The notes under the pieces were generated by a model that saw only the letters and a program-made list of their open reading frames with translations, searched no databases and was not told the DNA's origin. 64,000 nucleotides of DNA. Source: Diphasiastrum complanatum (lineage: Eukaryota > Streptophyta > Lycopodiopsida > Lycopodiales > Lycopodiaceae). The stretch is from NCBI GenBank assembly GCA_029204225.1, contig CM055102.1, positions 49,363,044 to 49,427,043 of the forward strand, given 5' to 3'. This document shows positions 21,530 to 38,153 of the stretch, piece by piece (within the stretch, counting starts at the first letter, position 1; each line of letters starts with the position of its first letter). Made by a program: the position numbers and the translations under genes.

Positions 21530-22244
21530 CCTCTAGGAACTTCTTGGTGTATTTGGACTGGTGAAGGCATAACTTGCCTTCCTCATAGTCCCTTTTAATT
21601 TGTAAGCCTAGGTAATACCTGGCTTAGATCCACTATCTCGAAATGTTTCGAGATGTCTGTCCTTACTTCAGCAATTAGCTGCTCACTCCTGCAAAGTATC
21701 AAAGTGTCATCCACATATACAACCACTATGATGATCTGCCCATCTGTAACTCTGACATACACATTGGAGTCAGCCAACAGAGGCTTGAATCCCAATGATT
21801 TTAGGGCCTGATCCTTCTTCTTGTACCATTGTCGGGCTTATTGCTTCAGATCGTAGATGCTTCTATGCATTCTGCATACATAGTCAAGAAGTGAATTAGA
21901 GACAAATCCTGGGGGTTGATCGATGTAGACTTCTTCGTCTAATTCTCCATGCAAGAAGGCTGTCTTCTCGTCCACAATGTGGATCCTGAGGTCATAAGCT
22001 GTTGCATATGTGAACAATAGTCGTAGGGACGAATGTTTGATGACAGGAGAGAAGGTTTCAGAATAGTCAATGCCGTATCTCTAAGAGAAACCCTTCGCTA
22101 TTAGTCTTGCCTTGTATTTTGTCACACTCCCGTCTGGTCCATATTTGAGTTTGAAAACCCATTTGCATTTGACAATCTTCCGCTTATGAGGTAATGGCTC
22201 CAACGTCCATACCTGGTTCTTCCTCATGGACTCCATCTCTTCGT
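21530..22244 (-). pseudogene. copia C2 reverse transcriptase
   Basis: Reverse transcriptase domain in broken frames. The catalytic box VVVYVDDTLILCR is at about 21735-21700, followed by ISKHFEIVDL. Upstream pieces in other frames give the usual DEKTAFLHGELDEEVYIDQP-type region at about 21980-21930 (read imprecisely) and the WVFKLKYG-type start at about 22160. Stops near 22080 and 21840 and a frame change near 21610 separate the pieces. Confidence 0.75.
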
Positions 22245-23707
22245 TCATGGCTTGGATCCATTTGTCCTTTTTTGGACCTTCAATCGCCTCCTCGAATGTC
22301 TGTGGTTTGCCATTGAACCCGCAGAATTCTCTAATGTGAAAGCTGAGCTGCCTGGCACAAATCTCGCTGGCGCTCTTTGTGGTCTTGTCGACCTTCTGGG
22401 AGATCCTCCCGAAATAGCTATGCCTTTGCCCTTGTCTGCTCTGCTCGGTTCGGAACCATCTTGGTTTACATGAACTGCGGCGGCAGGCTGCCTCTCGAAT
22501 GGGATTCGTTGCTCGAATGGGAGACGACCCAAATCTTCGTTTTCGTATTCGTGCTCTGCTCCCTCTGACATTGGCGACAGGTCATAGTACTGTCTTTCCA
22601 GAACTTCATAGCTAACAGGGTCTTCGTTGGCCATTGTCCTACTCTCGTCGAATTTGACATCCCTCACTGTTTTTACAATGTTAGTGTCTGGCATGTAGAT
22701 TCTGTAGTATGACGAATTATTGTCATAACCTACCAGAAATCCTTGCTCGGCTTTCTCATCAAGCTTCTTGCGAAGCTTATCAGAAATATGTGCATATGCT
22801 GCACAACCAAATATTCTGACGTGAGACAAGTTGGGCTTTCTACCCCACCATAGCTCATCTAGTGTTGTGTGAGGAACACCAGATTTACCTGTCCTGTTCT
22901 GGATGTATGCGGCTATAGCTACTGCTTCAGCCCACAGTGCCCTTGGAGCCTTCGAATAGGCCATCATGCATCTGGCTGCTTCCATTAGGTCCTGTTCTTT
23001 CGTTCAGCAACACCGTTGTGCTGCAGTGTGTAGGCTGTAGTTCTTCTATGAATGATTCCACGATCATTGCAGAAGTCAATGAAGCGATTCGAGATATATT
23101 CGCCACCTCGATTTGTTCTGATTTGCTTCACGCTGCATGTGCATCTCTCAGTCCAATTCACATATTCTGTGAATTTATTGAGTGCTTCAGATTTATTTGT
23201 AATAAAATTCACTCTAGCAAACTTTCTATAATCATCAATGAAGGTGATATAATATTTTGAACCTCCTACTGAGATCACATTGAATGGACCGCAGATGTCA
23301 GAGTGCACCAGCTCCAGAATCTTTGTTGTTTTGTAGGAGTCTTTGACGAATGCTGTACATGACATCTTGCCTTTCAAACATGCATCACAGGTGGGCGAAT
23401 TGGTTGTATTCGAGATGTTGACCCCTGTTATTGCTCTATGATGACTTGCCTGGTAGAGTGCCATTGAGTTCATGTGGCAGAGTCTTCTGTGCCACAAAGT
23501 GTCTAGCGAGTCGTCATGAGTCTGATGCACCTGATCTACAAGTAGGCGTACCTTCAGATGATATAGGTTCCCTTTTCTTCTGCCTTGAGCAATGAGTGTG
23601 CTGGTGCTGGCATCAATCATGTTGCATGCTTCGTTAGAAAACGTCACACGCATCCCTGCATCTGCTATTCTTGCTACAGAGAGAAAGTCTTGCTGCAGAG
23701 TTGGCAC
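22245..23707 (-). pseudogene. copia C2 GAG-pre-integrase and integrase
   Basis: Two adjoining frames meet at 22985. The upstream one (23707-22985) has LDTLWHRRLCHMNSMALY, the Cys pair DACLKGKMSC, LVHSDICGPF (first catalytic Asp), FIDDYRKFARV and GGEYISNRF leading to HNGVAERKNRT. The downstream one (22985-22245) has YIQNRTGKSGVPHTTL, RIFGCAAYAHI and GFLVGYDNNSSYYRIY, the normal end of copia integrase. The single change at 22985 may be a recent frameshift, so this is one of the better preserved integrases in the window. Confidence 0.85.
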
Positions 23708-24805
23708 GAATAGAACGTCTTCGAGTCATCTGTCTTTGCCGTTGGTGTTGAGCCAGAGTGAACCAATACCGTTCACTTGATGTCTGGATCCATCTCTAAG
23801 AACTATGAACCTTGAGGGATCTGCACTTCTGAAATCAGACATGATTCGTCTTGATGTCACGAAGTGCGAGGTGTGAAAAAAGTACAAAAAGGACCAAGAG
23901 TGGATCCTAATTTAATCCTCAAGAGAGATTGGATGTTAGATTTACTTGATCTATCAATCTACATAAGATTAAGATCAATCTAGATCAATTCTAGACATAA
24001 AATCCAAACAAGAACAATCATTTATTGAAGGTAAATGTACTTGCTGGTTTCACACGTGTGAAACCCTGTCAAGGTACAGACTCCAACCTGAAAACTAAGT
24101 ACACATTGATAGAACCTCAAAACAATCAAAACAGATGTAGACAAATGGAGAGAATCACTCAAAATTGCTTCCAAAACCAAGATTGGTGTCTCACATTGAT
24201 TATGGCCAAATGTGCCTCTATATATACAATAAGTGAGAGCTCGTGGTACTGATCATCCCTATGATTCCACATGTGTGAAGGTGCTTTGTCATATGATGAT
24301 TCATCATGCAAAACTGACACTTGGACAAAACCTTCTATTTTGAGCACTTTTGGTCCATTTTCCTTCTATATGGAGATCTACTTGGAAATCTTCTAGAAGT
24401 CAAATTTCGTCTACTTCAGCTTATTCCACACATGTGAGCTGTCCTCTACACATGTGATATGACACCTAACCAAAGGATGTGGCTCATGCAATCAATAGAT
24501 TGATGTCATGTGTCGTATGTCTAGAAAACTAGTTTTTGGACTTTTTAGCCACTAGAACTTGAATTAAATCATATGTACAACCTATATGATTATGGTACAT
24601 GACAAGTACATTATTTTCACACGTGAAAACAGGCTCCACACATGTGTAATCATCTATATACAAGATTTTTGGCCTCTACCAAGCTTATTTTTGCATTTTT
24701 CACAGAGGTGGCTCCTGAATCCAGGATCACCTCGTGCGTGTCAGACGTTGATGCTGCCCACACATCTTCACAGGTGTAGGCCGTCATCAAAACAATGGTG
24801 TGTCA
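23708..24805 (-). pseudogene. copia C2 protease, split by a solo LTR
   Basis: On the minus strand, 24803-24705 reads VLMTAYTCEDVWAAST and ends at the aspartic protease active site VILDSGATS. The next residue, His, and the following TSRRIMSDFR lie at 23870 and below, on the other side of the solo LTR. After it come LNTNGKD and DVLFVPTLQQDFLSVARI. The protease would process the gag-pol polyprotein; here it is cut exactly after the catalytic DSGATS. Confidence 0.85.
23872..24704 (-). repeat. solo LTR (diverged relative of C1), inserted in C2 protease
   Basis: It begins TGTGAAAAAAGTAC, ends TTTTTCACA and is flanked by GAGG on both sides (23868-23871 and 24705-24708), a 4-bp match where 5 bp is usual. 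The start aligns by eye with the reversed C1 LTR (GGACCA...TGGATCC). It contains several copies of the palindrome-like CACACGTGTG/CACATGTG. Confidence 0.8.
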
Positions 24806-24809
24806 ATAT

Positions 24810-28809
<4,000 letters not shown>

Positions 28810-28908
28810 ATCGATTGATCAATCGAACTGGTCAAGGACCGCGCAGTCGAATCATTTGTTTTCCGGTTCTTTCTGTCTCAAATATGTACTGTCTCCAACT
28901 AAATTTGT

Positions 28909-29283
28909 GTGAGAATACTTGGAGCATTGGTTAATTGCACACGGAACACGATGTTGTGCACTTGGTCGAAGAAAGATGTAGTCGAGAAAGAATTGCTGAT
29001 GAAATTGCAGGTTTTTCTGCTAAGTATCAAGATTTTTGCTTTGAAAGATGTGAGACAAAGGGCACTCATGGTTGTCCAACATTATCGGCATGCCTTGCGA
29101 CTACAATTAGAGATGATTGAGGAAAACAAGCAACTTCACTTTCTCTCTCTTGATGCTGCTCCAGGAAATTTTTGCAACTCACATCATTTATGGTCTGATG
29201 TATTTATTAGTTTGATATTTGAATGTCCTGCATACCATTTCACTTGGGGTAGTAAGCATATGAGATACATGAGGTCGAAATAA
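28909..29283 (+). CDS. unrecognised ORF, 124 codons (doubtful)
   Basis: An open frame just after the CT microsatellite. It contains a helix-like, Leu-rich stretch (RHALRLQLEMIEENKQLHFL) but no known motif, signal peptide or membrane segment. No neighbour supports it. I rate it as possibly an exon fragment and more probably chance. Confidence 0.12.
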   Translation: MRILGALVNCTRNTMLCTWSKKDVVEKELLMKLQVFLLSIKIFALKDVRQRALMVVQHYRHALRLQLEMIEENKQLHFLSLDAAPGNFCNSHHLWSDVFISLIFECPAYHFTWGSKHMRYMRSK

Positions 29284-30680
29284 CGTTCTCAGCTAGGTTC
29301 ACGTAGGCCCATCTTAATACTTGAGTTACAGACACAATGACAAGTAGACTCCATCACTAAAAAAAGCTAACGACGTAAGGGTGTCATATGTAGAGGCCCG
29401 AGGGTTGTCTAAATCAATGATAAAATATTTTCATCCCTACCTTTAACCATCATGTGCATGAATAATGCTCTAAACTTTCCTCCTATTTTAAAAGATATGT
29501 TTTATCTTCACTATATTGAATGTCGGTCGGAATATAGTCAGCATGTAGTAATTATGCTCCCGATGTCCCATCATGTTGTTTTTCCCTCTTTCCCTCAAAT
29601 GATTCAGAAAGTCTGTGAAGTCCATGATTAGAAGAGTTTCCAGCAGGTTCTTAGCTTCTTCAAGAAACTTAACATGAAGGCATAAGTGCAGAATCCATCT
29701 CATGGTGATGGACAATTGTTTTCCTCCATTATCAAGACTTCATATTCACCTGCTTTAAAATAAAATTCAACAGAGTATCATCATTTCTTCTATCTAACAA
29801 AATCTATAGCCAGGTAATGGTATAAGATTTAAGTAATGACATTTCTACGATGTTTTGAAATTGGTTGAAAATATAGATTTGGACTACTTAAAATGTCTCT
29901 TAACCAAACATGTTATGGGATTCTTTCGATGGTTATGGTTGTCTGATAAGAGTTCGATTTGAATTTCATAGTGTACATGATGAGTGAATTTGGATATTTT
30001 TTGTGTATGAAGTCTTTCAAAATTTCGTAAAACCTATTCTTTGTCCAAGATTGTGATAAACAAAATGCACAAATGTACACACACACACACACAAACACAC
30101 TTGCATGCATACAAACATAAAGATACAATTGTAAATGCATTGAATATGCACCCATATATATACAAATCAATTATGCACACACACATACACACCGATATTA
30201 TCAGGTTTTACAATGGGCCAGAATTATGACCGACAGTATCGGATTTTACAAAGGGTTGCATTTTATACACTGGGTCAAAAAGTAACGTAGTATCGACAAA
30301 TATGCAAAGGGTCGGAAATTTATACTGGGGTGCAAATATGCACAGGGTCGGATAAATTAAACCCGGTCAGACCCGACCCGATCCAGGGTCAAACACGCCC
30401 AGATAATTTTTGTCTCGATTCGATCTGATCTAGGGTCGAAAAATTTCTTTTTGACAAGGATGACATTGGGTCAAAAAAATGCACTCTTTATTGGTATATA
30501 TATATATATATAGTTTATCTATTTATTTATCAAAGTGTCAAACACCAAATTTAATTCCAAGATTAACATTTTGGTCATGATTATAAGAAAGAGCGTGACT
30601 AGAAAGAAAAAATCCAAGTAACTAGAGGAGAGAAAAAACAATAATCATCGCCACTGACTAGTTTTAAATGACAAAAAAAT
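29284..30680. other. non-coding with small microsatellites
   Basis: No supported gene. It holds a CA tract at about 30078-30102, a TA tract at 30496-30512, and a region at 30220-30440 in which GGGTCGG/GGGTC and its complement CCCGACCC recur many times. Confidence 0.6.
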
Positions 30681-30916
30681 AGAAGGATTCACCTTTATCT
30701 TTGATATCACCTATGAGGGTAAGGGACAATAGAAAGCTCATGTTTTTGTTTTTATCTGTTATTTTTTTATTTTGCTAACTTTGTTGCTTGGTGATTTTCT
30801 CTTTGCTTTAGATGTTATGAACAAAAAAGAAGGAAAAAAATGATTCAAAATCATTTTCAGATGTGAATATTTTTTATTGTATGCTATAACTCTTGTTCAA
30901 GTGCAAAGATTAGATG
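30681..30916. repeat. 236-bp dispersed repeat, copy 2
   Basis: Same orientation as 13296-13531 and similar along its whole length, including GGGTAAGGGACA(C/A)TAGAAAG and AAGTGCAAAGATTAGATGA. It ends 219 bp before the LTR of copia C5. Confidence 0.8.
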
Positions 30917-31134
30917 ATCCAAATGTCAACTTCATTTGTACCACAATTGATGCATCATAGGACATGATGTGATTGAAACATTTGTTGCAAGCTTGATTGA
31001 TTGCATCTTGACTGCATCCATAATCTTGCATTATATATCACCTTTGAAAGAAAAAAATAAAAGACATTTGTTTTGCATTGTTATAAAGGGCAAGCGTTTG
31101 GCTGATATAAAAGCATAAGGAGAGTGAGAGTGAA

Positions 31135-31544
31135 TGTTAGAAATAAATGACTATGCTAAAGTTAATCCATAGGTTACTTTGACCCAAAAGGTCAAGATTT
31201 GTGTAACCATGGGTATTTAGTTATTTAGGCCATCTTAAGTTTGTTGTCTTAAGTTCAGCTGGACCCAATTTTGGTCATGTACTGACTCGTGGGTCCTTAG
31301 AGGTCTAATTTGGTTTAGGGGCCCTATCTTGACTTTTGGGAGTGCCCTACATTCAGTAAGTAGGTAGAGTACATATTGGCTTATTGTGTCACATTTTTCA
31401 GTTTTGGCTAAGCATTGATCTCCATTGCTTGTATTGTTGTTTTCTCTTCTCTCTCTTAAAGGAGGGCGCCTAGCCTCTTCTCTCTTGTCACTTTTGGAGA
31501 TTGATTGATAACTAGATCTGTGACTTGACTCTTGATTACCTACA
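31135..31544 (+). repeat. 5' LTR of copia C5
   Basis: It begins TGTTAGAAATAAATG, ends GATTACCTACA and is directly followed by TGGTATCAGAGC at 31545-31556, the methionine-tRNA primer site. About 410 bp. Confidence 0.85.
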
Positions 31545-32257
31545 TGGTATCAGAGCTACCGAGTCTGCAGCAAGCTTGTAAGTTGGCGTCCTACCAGAAG
31601 AGGAGCTTCTCTACTTTTTGTTCTGAAATTTCAGCATCATGTTGATCTTTCCAAGTGGAGTTTGGATCAGCTTTTTTGTCTCTTTTCAGGTTGAAGGAGC
31701 CCACCCATCACAGATCTTGGAGGAGCAATTTGTGGCACCCAAAAATCAGCATCTCAAATCTGATTTTTTTGCAGCTAATTTTCAGCAAGTTTTGTTTGGA
31801 GGAAGTTGCCCAAAAATCTGCTACTGATCTTTGGTGTTGGAGCCTTCTTACCTTGTTGTTTTTGTTTTCAGATTTGCATTTGTGAAAGAGGACACCCAAT
31901 ATTTAGCATATTCTATTTTGGGTTAGGAAAAAGTTGTGACTGAAAAATTGCAGATTTTCAGCAAGCGGTAGGGCGCTTTTAACAACCCTATTAAAGTGTG
32001 TGCTGATCACACTATTTGGCTTTCTAATTGGGTTTTGGTGTAGGCTTCATTCAAAGCTAACCTAATTTTCAAGAGGCTAGTTTTTTTGTTCAGAAAGACA
32101 GCCATCTATCCATTATCTTTGGGCACTTTGGTTGCAGATTGGAAGACATCTGGTGCTCCTACTTTCAGCTCTTTGTTTGCTGCAAATTTTTGAGTAGATT
32201 TGGTTGTGGAAAGGCTCTCTTTCCTATCTACTGCAAGCTGAAATTCAATTGGAGGTA

Positions 32258-33130
32258 ATGGCTAAAGAATCGAAAGCTACCGGTTCTTTGTTAGTGAAGC
32301 TCGGTTGGATGGCACAAACTACTCCTTGTGGAGTTACTTGATGAAGAATTTTCTCATAGTGAAAGGGGTGTGGGATTTGGTCAATGGTGATGAGGAAAGG
32401 CCTCCATATTTGGCACCTCTTACACCTCGTGGATCATCATCTTCTCCATCTTCGGAAGAACAAAAGAAGTGGGATAGAAGGGATGCACAAGCACATTCTA
32501 TGGTTGCTCTTGCTGTGAAAAGATCTATCGGACCTCATATTAGGTCTTGTAAGACATCTAAAAGTGCATGGGATACACTTTATACTATGTATAGAGTCAA
32601 AAATCCAGCAAGAGTAGTGTATCAATATTGATGAGATAATTGTGGATGCTCAATTTCTTTCCATTACTCTCAACTCATTAACTTCCTCTTATCTTCCATC
32701 TGTTTCATCTTTGATTATCTCTCTTAGGGGACAACAACTCTCCTTTGATGAACTTGTTGGGATGCTTCTTCAAGAGGAGCAAACGAGGCAAAATCTTGTG
32801 GGTGACACTCAACAAGATCAAGCTTTCTTCACGAAAGGCAAGGGTAAAGGCAAGTCAAAAGGAAAGGGAAAGCCTCCTTCCAAGGATGAGCAAAAGCCCA
32901 TTGGAAATCAAAATGTCAACACTCAAAAGAAGAAAGAAAAGTGCCATTATTGTACAAAGTATGGGCACTTCATAAAGGATTGTAAGAAGAAGCTTGCAAA
33001 AGAGGAGAGTAAAGGAATTGATAAGTCTAGTGCTTCACTTGCTACCTTGGAGCAAGAGCTTTTATGTCTAACATTGCTTCTACTAGTACTTCTACATGAG
33101 GAATTTAGGTTCTGTTTTGCAAGTTGCTGA
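32258..33130 (+). pseudogene. copia C5 gag
   Basis: Gag coat region in three frames. The ATG at 32258 starts MAKESKATGSLLVKL, and after a frame change near 32290 LDGTNYSLWSYLMKNFL (UBN2-type gag start) continues to about 32625. A second change leads into LRGQQLSFDELVGMLLQEE, a Lys/Gly-rich linker and the zinc knuckle CHYCTKYGHFIKDC at about 32941-32982. An acidic stretch with EDERPPY is typical of plant copia gag. Confidence 0.8.
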
Positions 33131-34690
33131 TTTTCAACCCATTGAATGGGTGATTGATAGTGGTGCTACTCGTCATATGAATTCTCGCAAAGAAGCATTC
33201 ACTAAATTAGTGAAAGTGCAAAATGGAAGCAAGGTACAATTGTTCAGATAATGCATCTTATTCTGTTCATGGAATTGGAATTGTAGCCATCATTCTACCT
33301 AATGGTGAAGAAAAGTACATTAAGAATGTGCTTTATGTTCCGAGATTCAAGAAGAATCTTCTTTCAGTTTCAACTATCTTGAAGCAAGGACTAGTTGTTG
33401 AGTTCAAGGAAGATAAGTGTCTTGTCAAGGATCCTAAAAGATCTCTCTTGATTATTGTTTTGGGAACAATGCATGCTGGCTTATTCATTATGGATACCTA
33501 TGAGTGACAAATTCCCTCTATATGTCTTGTTGCTTCTACATCACAATCATTGGAGTTGGCTAAATTGTGGCACGCAAGGTTTGGGCATCTCAACTTTGCA
33601 AGTTTTAAGAAGTTGTAGACATTTAATATGGTAGAAGACTTTCCTACTATTGAGCAACCGGAAGGGCATGTATGCGAGGGGTGCATACTTGGAAAGTTTT
33701 AAAGGAAACCTTTTCCAATTGATGGAACTATTAGGGTTCTTGATAAATTTGATTTGGTTCATGGTGATGTTTGTGGTCCAATGAGGACCGAACCCATTGG
33801 AAAGTGCATCTATTTTATTGATAACTTTTCAGGTTTTACATGGATCTATCCTATGAAGGCTAAATCGAAAGTTTTTCAGCATTTCAAAGATTTTCTAGCA
33901 ATGGTGGAAAATCAGTTTGGGCATTCTTTGAAGACCCTATGCACCGATCGAGGAGGGGAATACATCAAGAGTACGTTCGGTGCATTTCTTCGAGAGAAGG
34001 AAATTCTACATCAAATGGCAACTCCCTATACGCCTCAACAAAATGGTGTTGCCAAGCGAAAGAATTGCACACTTATGGAGATGGCCCATTGCATGCATAA
34101 AGCAAAGGGGCTGCCTCACAAGTTTTGGGCTGAAGCGGTTATAACGGCAGCATACATAAGCAATTGTTGTCCTACTAAAGCATTGAAAGTATTAACTCCT
34201 TATGAAGTTTGGTATGGGAAGAAGCCTTCAATCTCTCACTTTCTCATTTTTGGTTGTACGACTTATGTTTTTGTTCGGATAAACTTCATAAAAGCTTAAG
34301 GATAAAGGAGTTAAATGCATTTTTGTTGGCTATAGTAGTGAAAGCAAAGGCTATAGGCTGTGCAATTTGAGCACTAACAAGACTATTGTTAGTTGTGATG
34401 TGCATTTTGATGAAAAGAATTCATTAGATGTAGTCCCAACTCATATCTTGAAGGGGGATAGCCCACATAGTGTGAATGTTGAAGTTTTTCCAGATATGGT
34501 ACCATCTTCTATTTCTGGAGATAAGGGGCAGTTTCAAACTGCCCGACACTCATCAAGTTTAGAGTCTAATATTCATCAAGAACCGCCCATTGTTGCTCAA
34601 AATCAGCCTGTAGAAACTGTTGGACAACGAGGACCAGTTTTGGAAGATCTTGGACAGCCAAGTGCAGTCTCAAAAGACCTTGGTTAACAA
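33131..34690 (+). pseudogene. copia C5 protease and integrase
   Basis: The protease active site EWVIDSGATRHM is at about 33140-33180. It is followed after a frame change by YSVHGIGIVAI and NVLYVPRFKKNLLSV. A GAG-pre-integrase segment with LWHARFGHLNFASFKKL is at 33550-33620, with a stop just after it. Integrase (33754-34299) has LVHGDVCGPM, YFIDNFSGFTWIYP, TDRGGEYIKSTFG and PYTPQQNGVAKRKNCT, so the catalytic acids are retained. The tail VKCIFVGYSSESKGYRL is in another frame at 34310. A Gln/Gly-rich linker ends at the stop at 34685. Confidence 0.85.
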
Positions 34691-34990
34691 ATTGCAAGAA
34701 GAGAGATGGTTGTTGGACAGCCCAAAACAGTCTCACGGTGGCTGTTGTCGACTTTGCGGGACAGCAAAGTAAGTTCATTTTATCATGGAAAGACATGTGC
34801 CTCTACAAAATCAGTGGACTATGCTGATTTTTCAGATTTTGCTCTTACATCTCATGAAGATGTTGCGGAAGAACCTATTTTTTATGAGCAGGCCAAGGGA
34901 GTTGTTGGCTGATTCTGACGAATCCCCAAGATACTCGGACAGAGCAACTCAAGAGCACCTCTCATCTTAGACCGAGGAGGTCTCTGAGAA

Positions 34991-35889
34991 AACGAGATGA
35001 ACGAAGACTGAGAGCCGAGAAATGCTAGTTAGAAATGACAAGCAAGAACTGTGTAAGCCTCATGGTGAATCTCGAAAGATGGAATGACCATGTAGGGACT
35101 AGTATTTTTAGGCAAATGTAATAAATGCAAGTAGACCCCTCTTAAAGAAAGTAGAGTGAGCCACCTTTTGATGGTGACCTCTAGGGGAGAGCATTATTCC
35201 ACTCGTAATTTGTGAATTGTGGAAATTCCACTAGGATGCCACCTAAGGAGCTCTCTTGCTTATTTAAGAGACTCCCTCTTTGTGAAGAGGAGCTTTTTGC
35301 ATTGTATCTACTCCATGCTTAATAAGAAGATTTTCCATGAGTTTGATGCTACACTAAGCTCCTTGAGTCATGATGGTTTTCTTGAGTGATGCCCCTATGA
35401 TCATGCCCTTCCATTCATATTGTGTGTTATTGTGGATTTAGAGTGGATTAGTTTTCTTGCTTTCCTAATTGTGGCATTAGGGCCCTTTTTGGACTCAAAA
35501 AGGGCCTCTTCCTTGTCTAAACAAGTTTTCTAATCATAATTAATTTAGTGCTAATCAATCCTACGTGGCACCTTTACCTTGGGTTACCATACAAGGTGAG
35601 CAAGAGTTAAGGCCTAAATGTAGGTCTCATTTTCATGGACTATTGTAGGTTATTTGCATAGACTATAATAGGCAACTAATAGGTAAGTTACAAATTACAA
35701 CTAGAGTAGGGTTAGTATAGGACGACCTTTCATTGTCCTAACTACAATAGGACCCTAGGGATGGAAACTAGTATATGCCTAATAAAGCTTATATCATGGT
35801 TAGTTCACATTGAACTTTGACACAAGGTTGATTAAGGTGTGTTTCTACTGTTCTACATAGATTTTTTTGGGAAATTCGACATCTTCAAG
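34991..35889. other. non-coding
   Basis: No gene or repeat partner was found here. It lies between the copia C5 remains and the transposase-like gene and may include the promoter of the latter; a TATA-like box could not be assigned. Confidence 0.4.
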
Positions 35890-36972
35890 ATGACAACCAA
35901 GTATCACTTACATGTGAAGTTAGAGAAGGATTATGCGACCACCAAAGCTGCATGGGGTGTTAACTTAAATCCGTATGACATGCATTGTTGGAGATTAGAA
36001 GGAAAAAAACATATTGACCTATGGGTAAGAGGTGATTTATACTCTCATAATCCACTGGTAGATGCTCTTCCTAAATTTTCTGATGTACATAGTTTGTTAA
36101 GGTTCGTTGGGGATGGTCGGAATGGACTGCTTGGCTATTGTCAAGCAATGGATTCTCGAAGAATTCAAGCTGAGACATTGGCAAATACGGCAAACATTCA
36201 TATATTGAGTATGAATGACAATTTAAAGTCATTGCATGGAATAAATATGAAATTGGAGCAGGAGATAAATGGTTTGAAAACAGAGCTTGCCAGTTCTATC
36301 GCAAAAATTGAAGAATTGCAATCTTCAATCAGTATATTTCAGAGGACAATGTATGGCTTACAACAAAAGCGTAGAGTCTCGATGGATCAGCAAGCAGAAA
36401 ATGAAAACACTAAGAGACAGAAGCTTTGGCACCAGGTGGTGGTGCCAGTAAAAGACGTATGAGGGACACAAAAGAGTTCTTGAAAAAGACGGTTGGAAAA
36501 GATTTTATTGCCGGAAAATATATGAAACATTTTTTGAAGGGTAAAGATTTGATTAAGATTGTGGAAGATGAAACAAGTGATTCAATTCGCTTGAGAATTG
36601 CAAAAAAGCTAGTCGACAAGTTCAAGCCAAATCTAAATGTTAAAGAGATGGTGTACGCATGTGACCAAGGAGGTGTGAGTCGCAAGGGGTATAGAACTTT
36701 GAAGAAGTATATGAAACGCTCTAACAAAAATGAGTTAAAACGCCATCAGATAATACCTACTTATAAACTTGTCGACTCCGCCAAACGAGAATGCAATTCG
36801 ATATTGCTCTCTGAATTAGGAGAGTCTCAACATATTAAGGATTCTTTTACAGTAACCAATAAGAAGAAAGGACCTCCGACATGTTTTTGTTATCATCAAG
36901 GCAATAATATATTCTTAGATCTGGAAAAGGTCCAAGCGATGATGATCCGACATTACAAAGTTAGAACAAATG

Positions 36973-37059
36973 GTAAGAACATTTATTGTGAATTTTAGTT
37001 TTCAATTGTATGCTTTTCTTCAACTAGTATATTTTAGTAATGAAATTTCTGTTTTACAG
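36973..37059 (+). other. GT-AG intron in the transposase-like gene
   Basis: The donor ATG|GTAAGAAC and acceptor TTTTACAG|AT restore one reading frame (phase 1, codon GAT). The 87-bp length is typical of plants. Confidence 0.75.
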
Positions 37060-38074
37060 ATTGCGGAGGTAAAGTTATATTTGTTATTAAGTTGGACGAA
37101 GCAGAAATCGTAAAAGGGCGTAAACTTGATCGTGTCATAATCACCTTGATGAATCGTAAATTGCAACAGTTTGGCGGAAGTTATTGTAAAGAATTTAGCG
37201 TGCAATCCGAAAATCACATATGGTGGATAGCTGCATTTGAAGTTCCTAAGGAGTCTCACGACGTACTGGAGTGGCTATTTGAAAAATGCAATATATCTAA
37301 GATAATACATGCACAAAATGAAGGCAAATTGCTCAATGTTGAAGGAGAAAGCTTTTCTGTAGAATGGCACCTAGCTGCTGATTTGAAGACTTTAAAATGC
37401 ATGTACGGTTGTGGTCTCGGTGCAAATGCAAAGAATTTTTGTATATATTGTATGTTTGAATCTGGGCGGAACAAAAGTATTTTGAATTGCAACCAACATC
37501 TTCCACCAAATAGGCACAATCTAGACAAAGCTTGGAGTCCTGTGTTGAACATTCATCTCGAAAGAGTCCATTTTTGCACAATGCATGGTGAATTATGAAT
37601 ACTGGACAAATTATTGTTTTTTCATTGTTGTTACGCATGGAACATGCAGCCCAAATCAAGAGCAGATGTTAGCATTAGAAATCTAGAGATAATTTTATCT
37701 GATATGGGATTGCACGGGGGCCACGTGAGTCTTACCAAAGACGTTGAGATGAGTGGAAAAATGCAAGATGTTCCAGCAAAAGTTTCAATGGGTGGTGCGA
37801 AAGCGAGACACCTATTATCAAATCATACTGCACGTGAAAGCAGTGTGGAATGGGAGTACTGGAGGAAAATATGTCAATGCACAACAAATATTGGCTCAGA
37901 TCCTCGCATGGCAAGTACACGTGCTAAGGTTTGGCAAGCATTTGATGCCTTGTCACAAACTATCAACAAAAGATTGTGAGAGATGAAGATTTGGATAGAT
38001 ACGCAAGAGAAGTCAAAACATTTACCGAATTGATGATTGATGCATGGGGAGAAACACACATTAATCACTATATG

Positions 38075-38153
38075 GTATGTGTGTCTCATATTTTTTACTT
38101 TCATATTTATGTATTTGTAAAAATTTAAACTAATACAAATTTTCTATGAACAG
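38075..38153 (+). other. GT-AG intron in the transposase-like gene
   Basis: The donor TATATG|GTATGTGTG and acceptor TATGAACAG|CAC join NHYM to HIFYAHGPW in phase 0. Confidence 0.75.

Larger units (their letters stand above)
20040..24805 (-). mobile_element. Ty1/copia element C2, minus strand, 5' truncated
   Basis: Going down the minus strand: protease active site at about 24715, then GAG-pre-integrase, integrase, reverse transcriptase and RNase H to about 20740. A purine tract (minus strand GAGGGAGCTGAAG at about 20735-20750) and a probable LTR start TGTTGTTGAACAC at 20726 follow. Gag, primer-binding site and 5' LTR are missing. A solo LTR (23872-24704) sits within the protease. The lower limit is approximate because the LTR end was not found. 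Confidence 0.75.
31135..34990 (+). mobile_element. Ty1/copia element C5 lacking reverse transcriptase and a recognisable 3' LTR
   Basis: 5' LTR, primer-binding site, gag, protease and integrase are present in order, but the sequence after the integrase tail (about 34690) shows no reverse transcriptase or RNase H. I did not find a second copy of the 31135-31544 LTR before 35840. The element is either 3' truncated or deleted internally with its 3' LTR lost. Several frameshifts make it defective. Confidence 0.8.

Noticed and set aside
34991-35830. 3' LTR of copia C5
   Set aside because: No stretch matches the 31135-31544 LTR; the purine-rich piece at about 35185 is not followed by TGTTAG.
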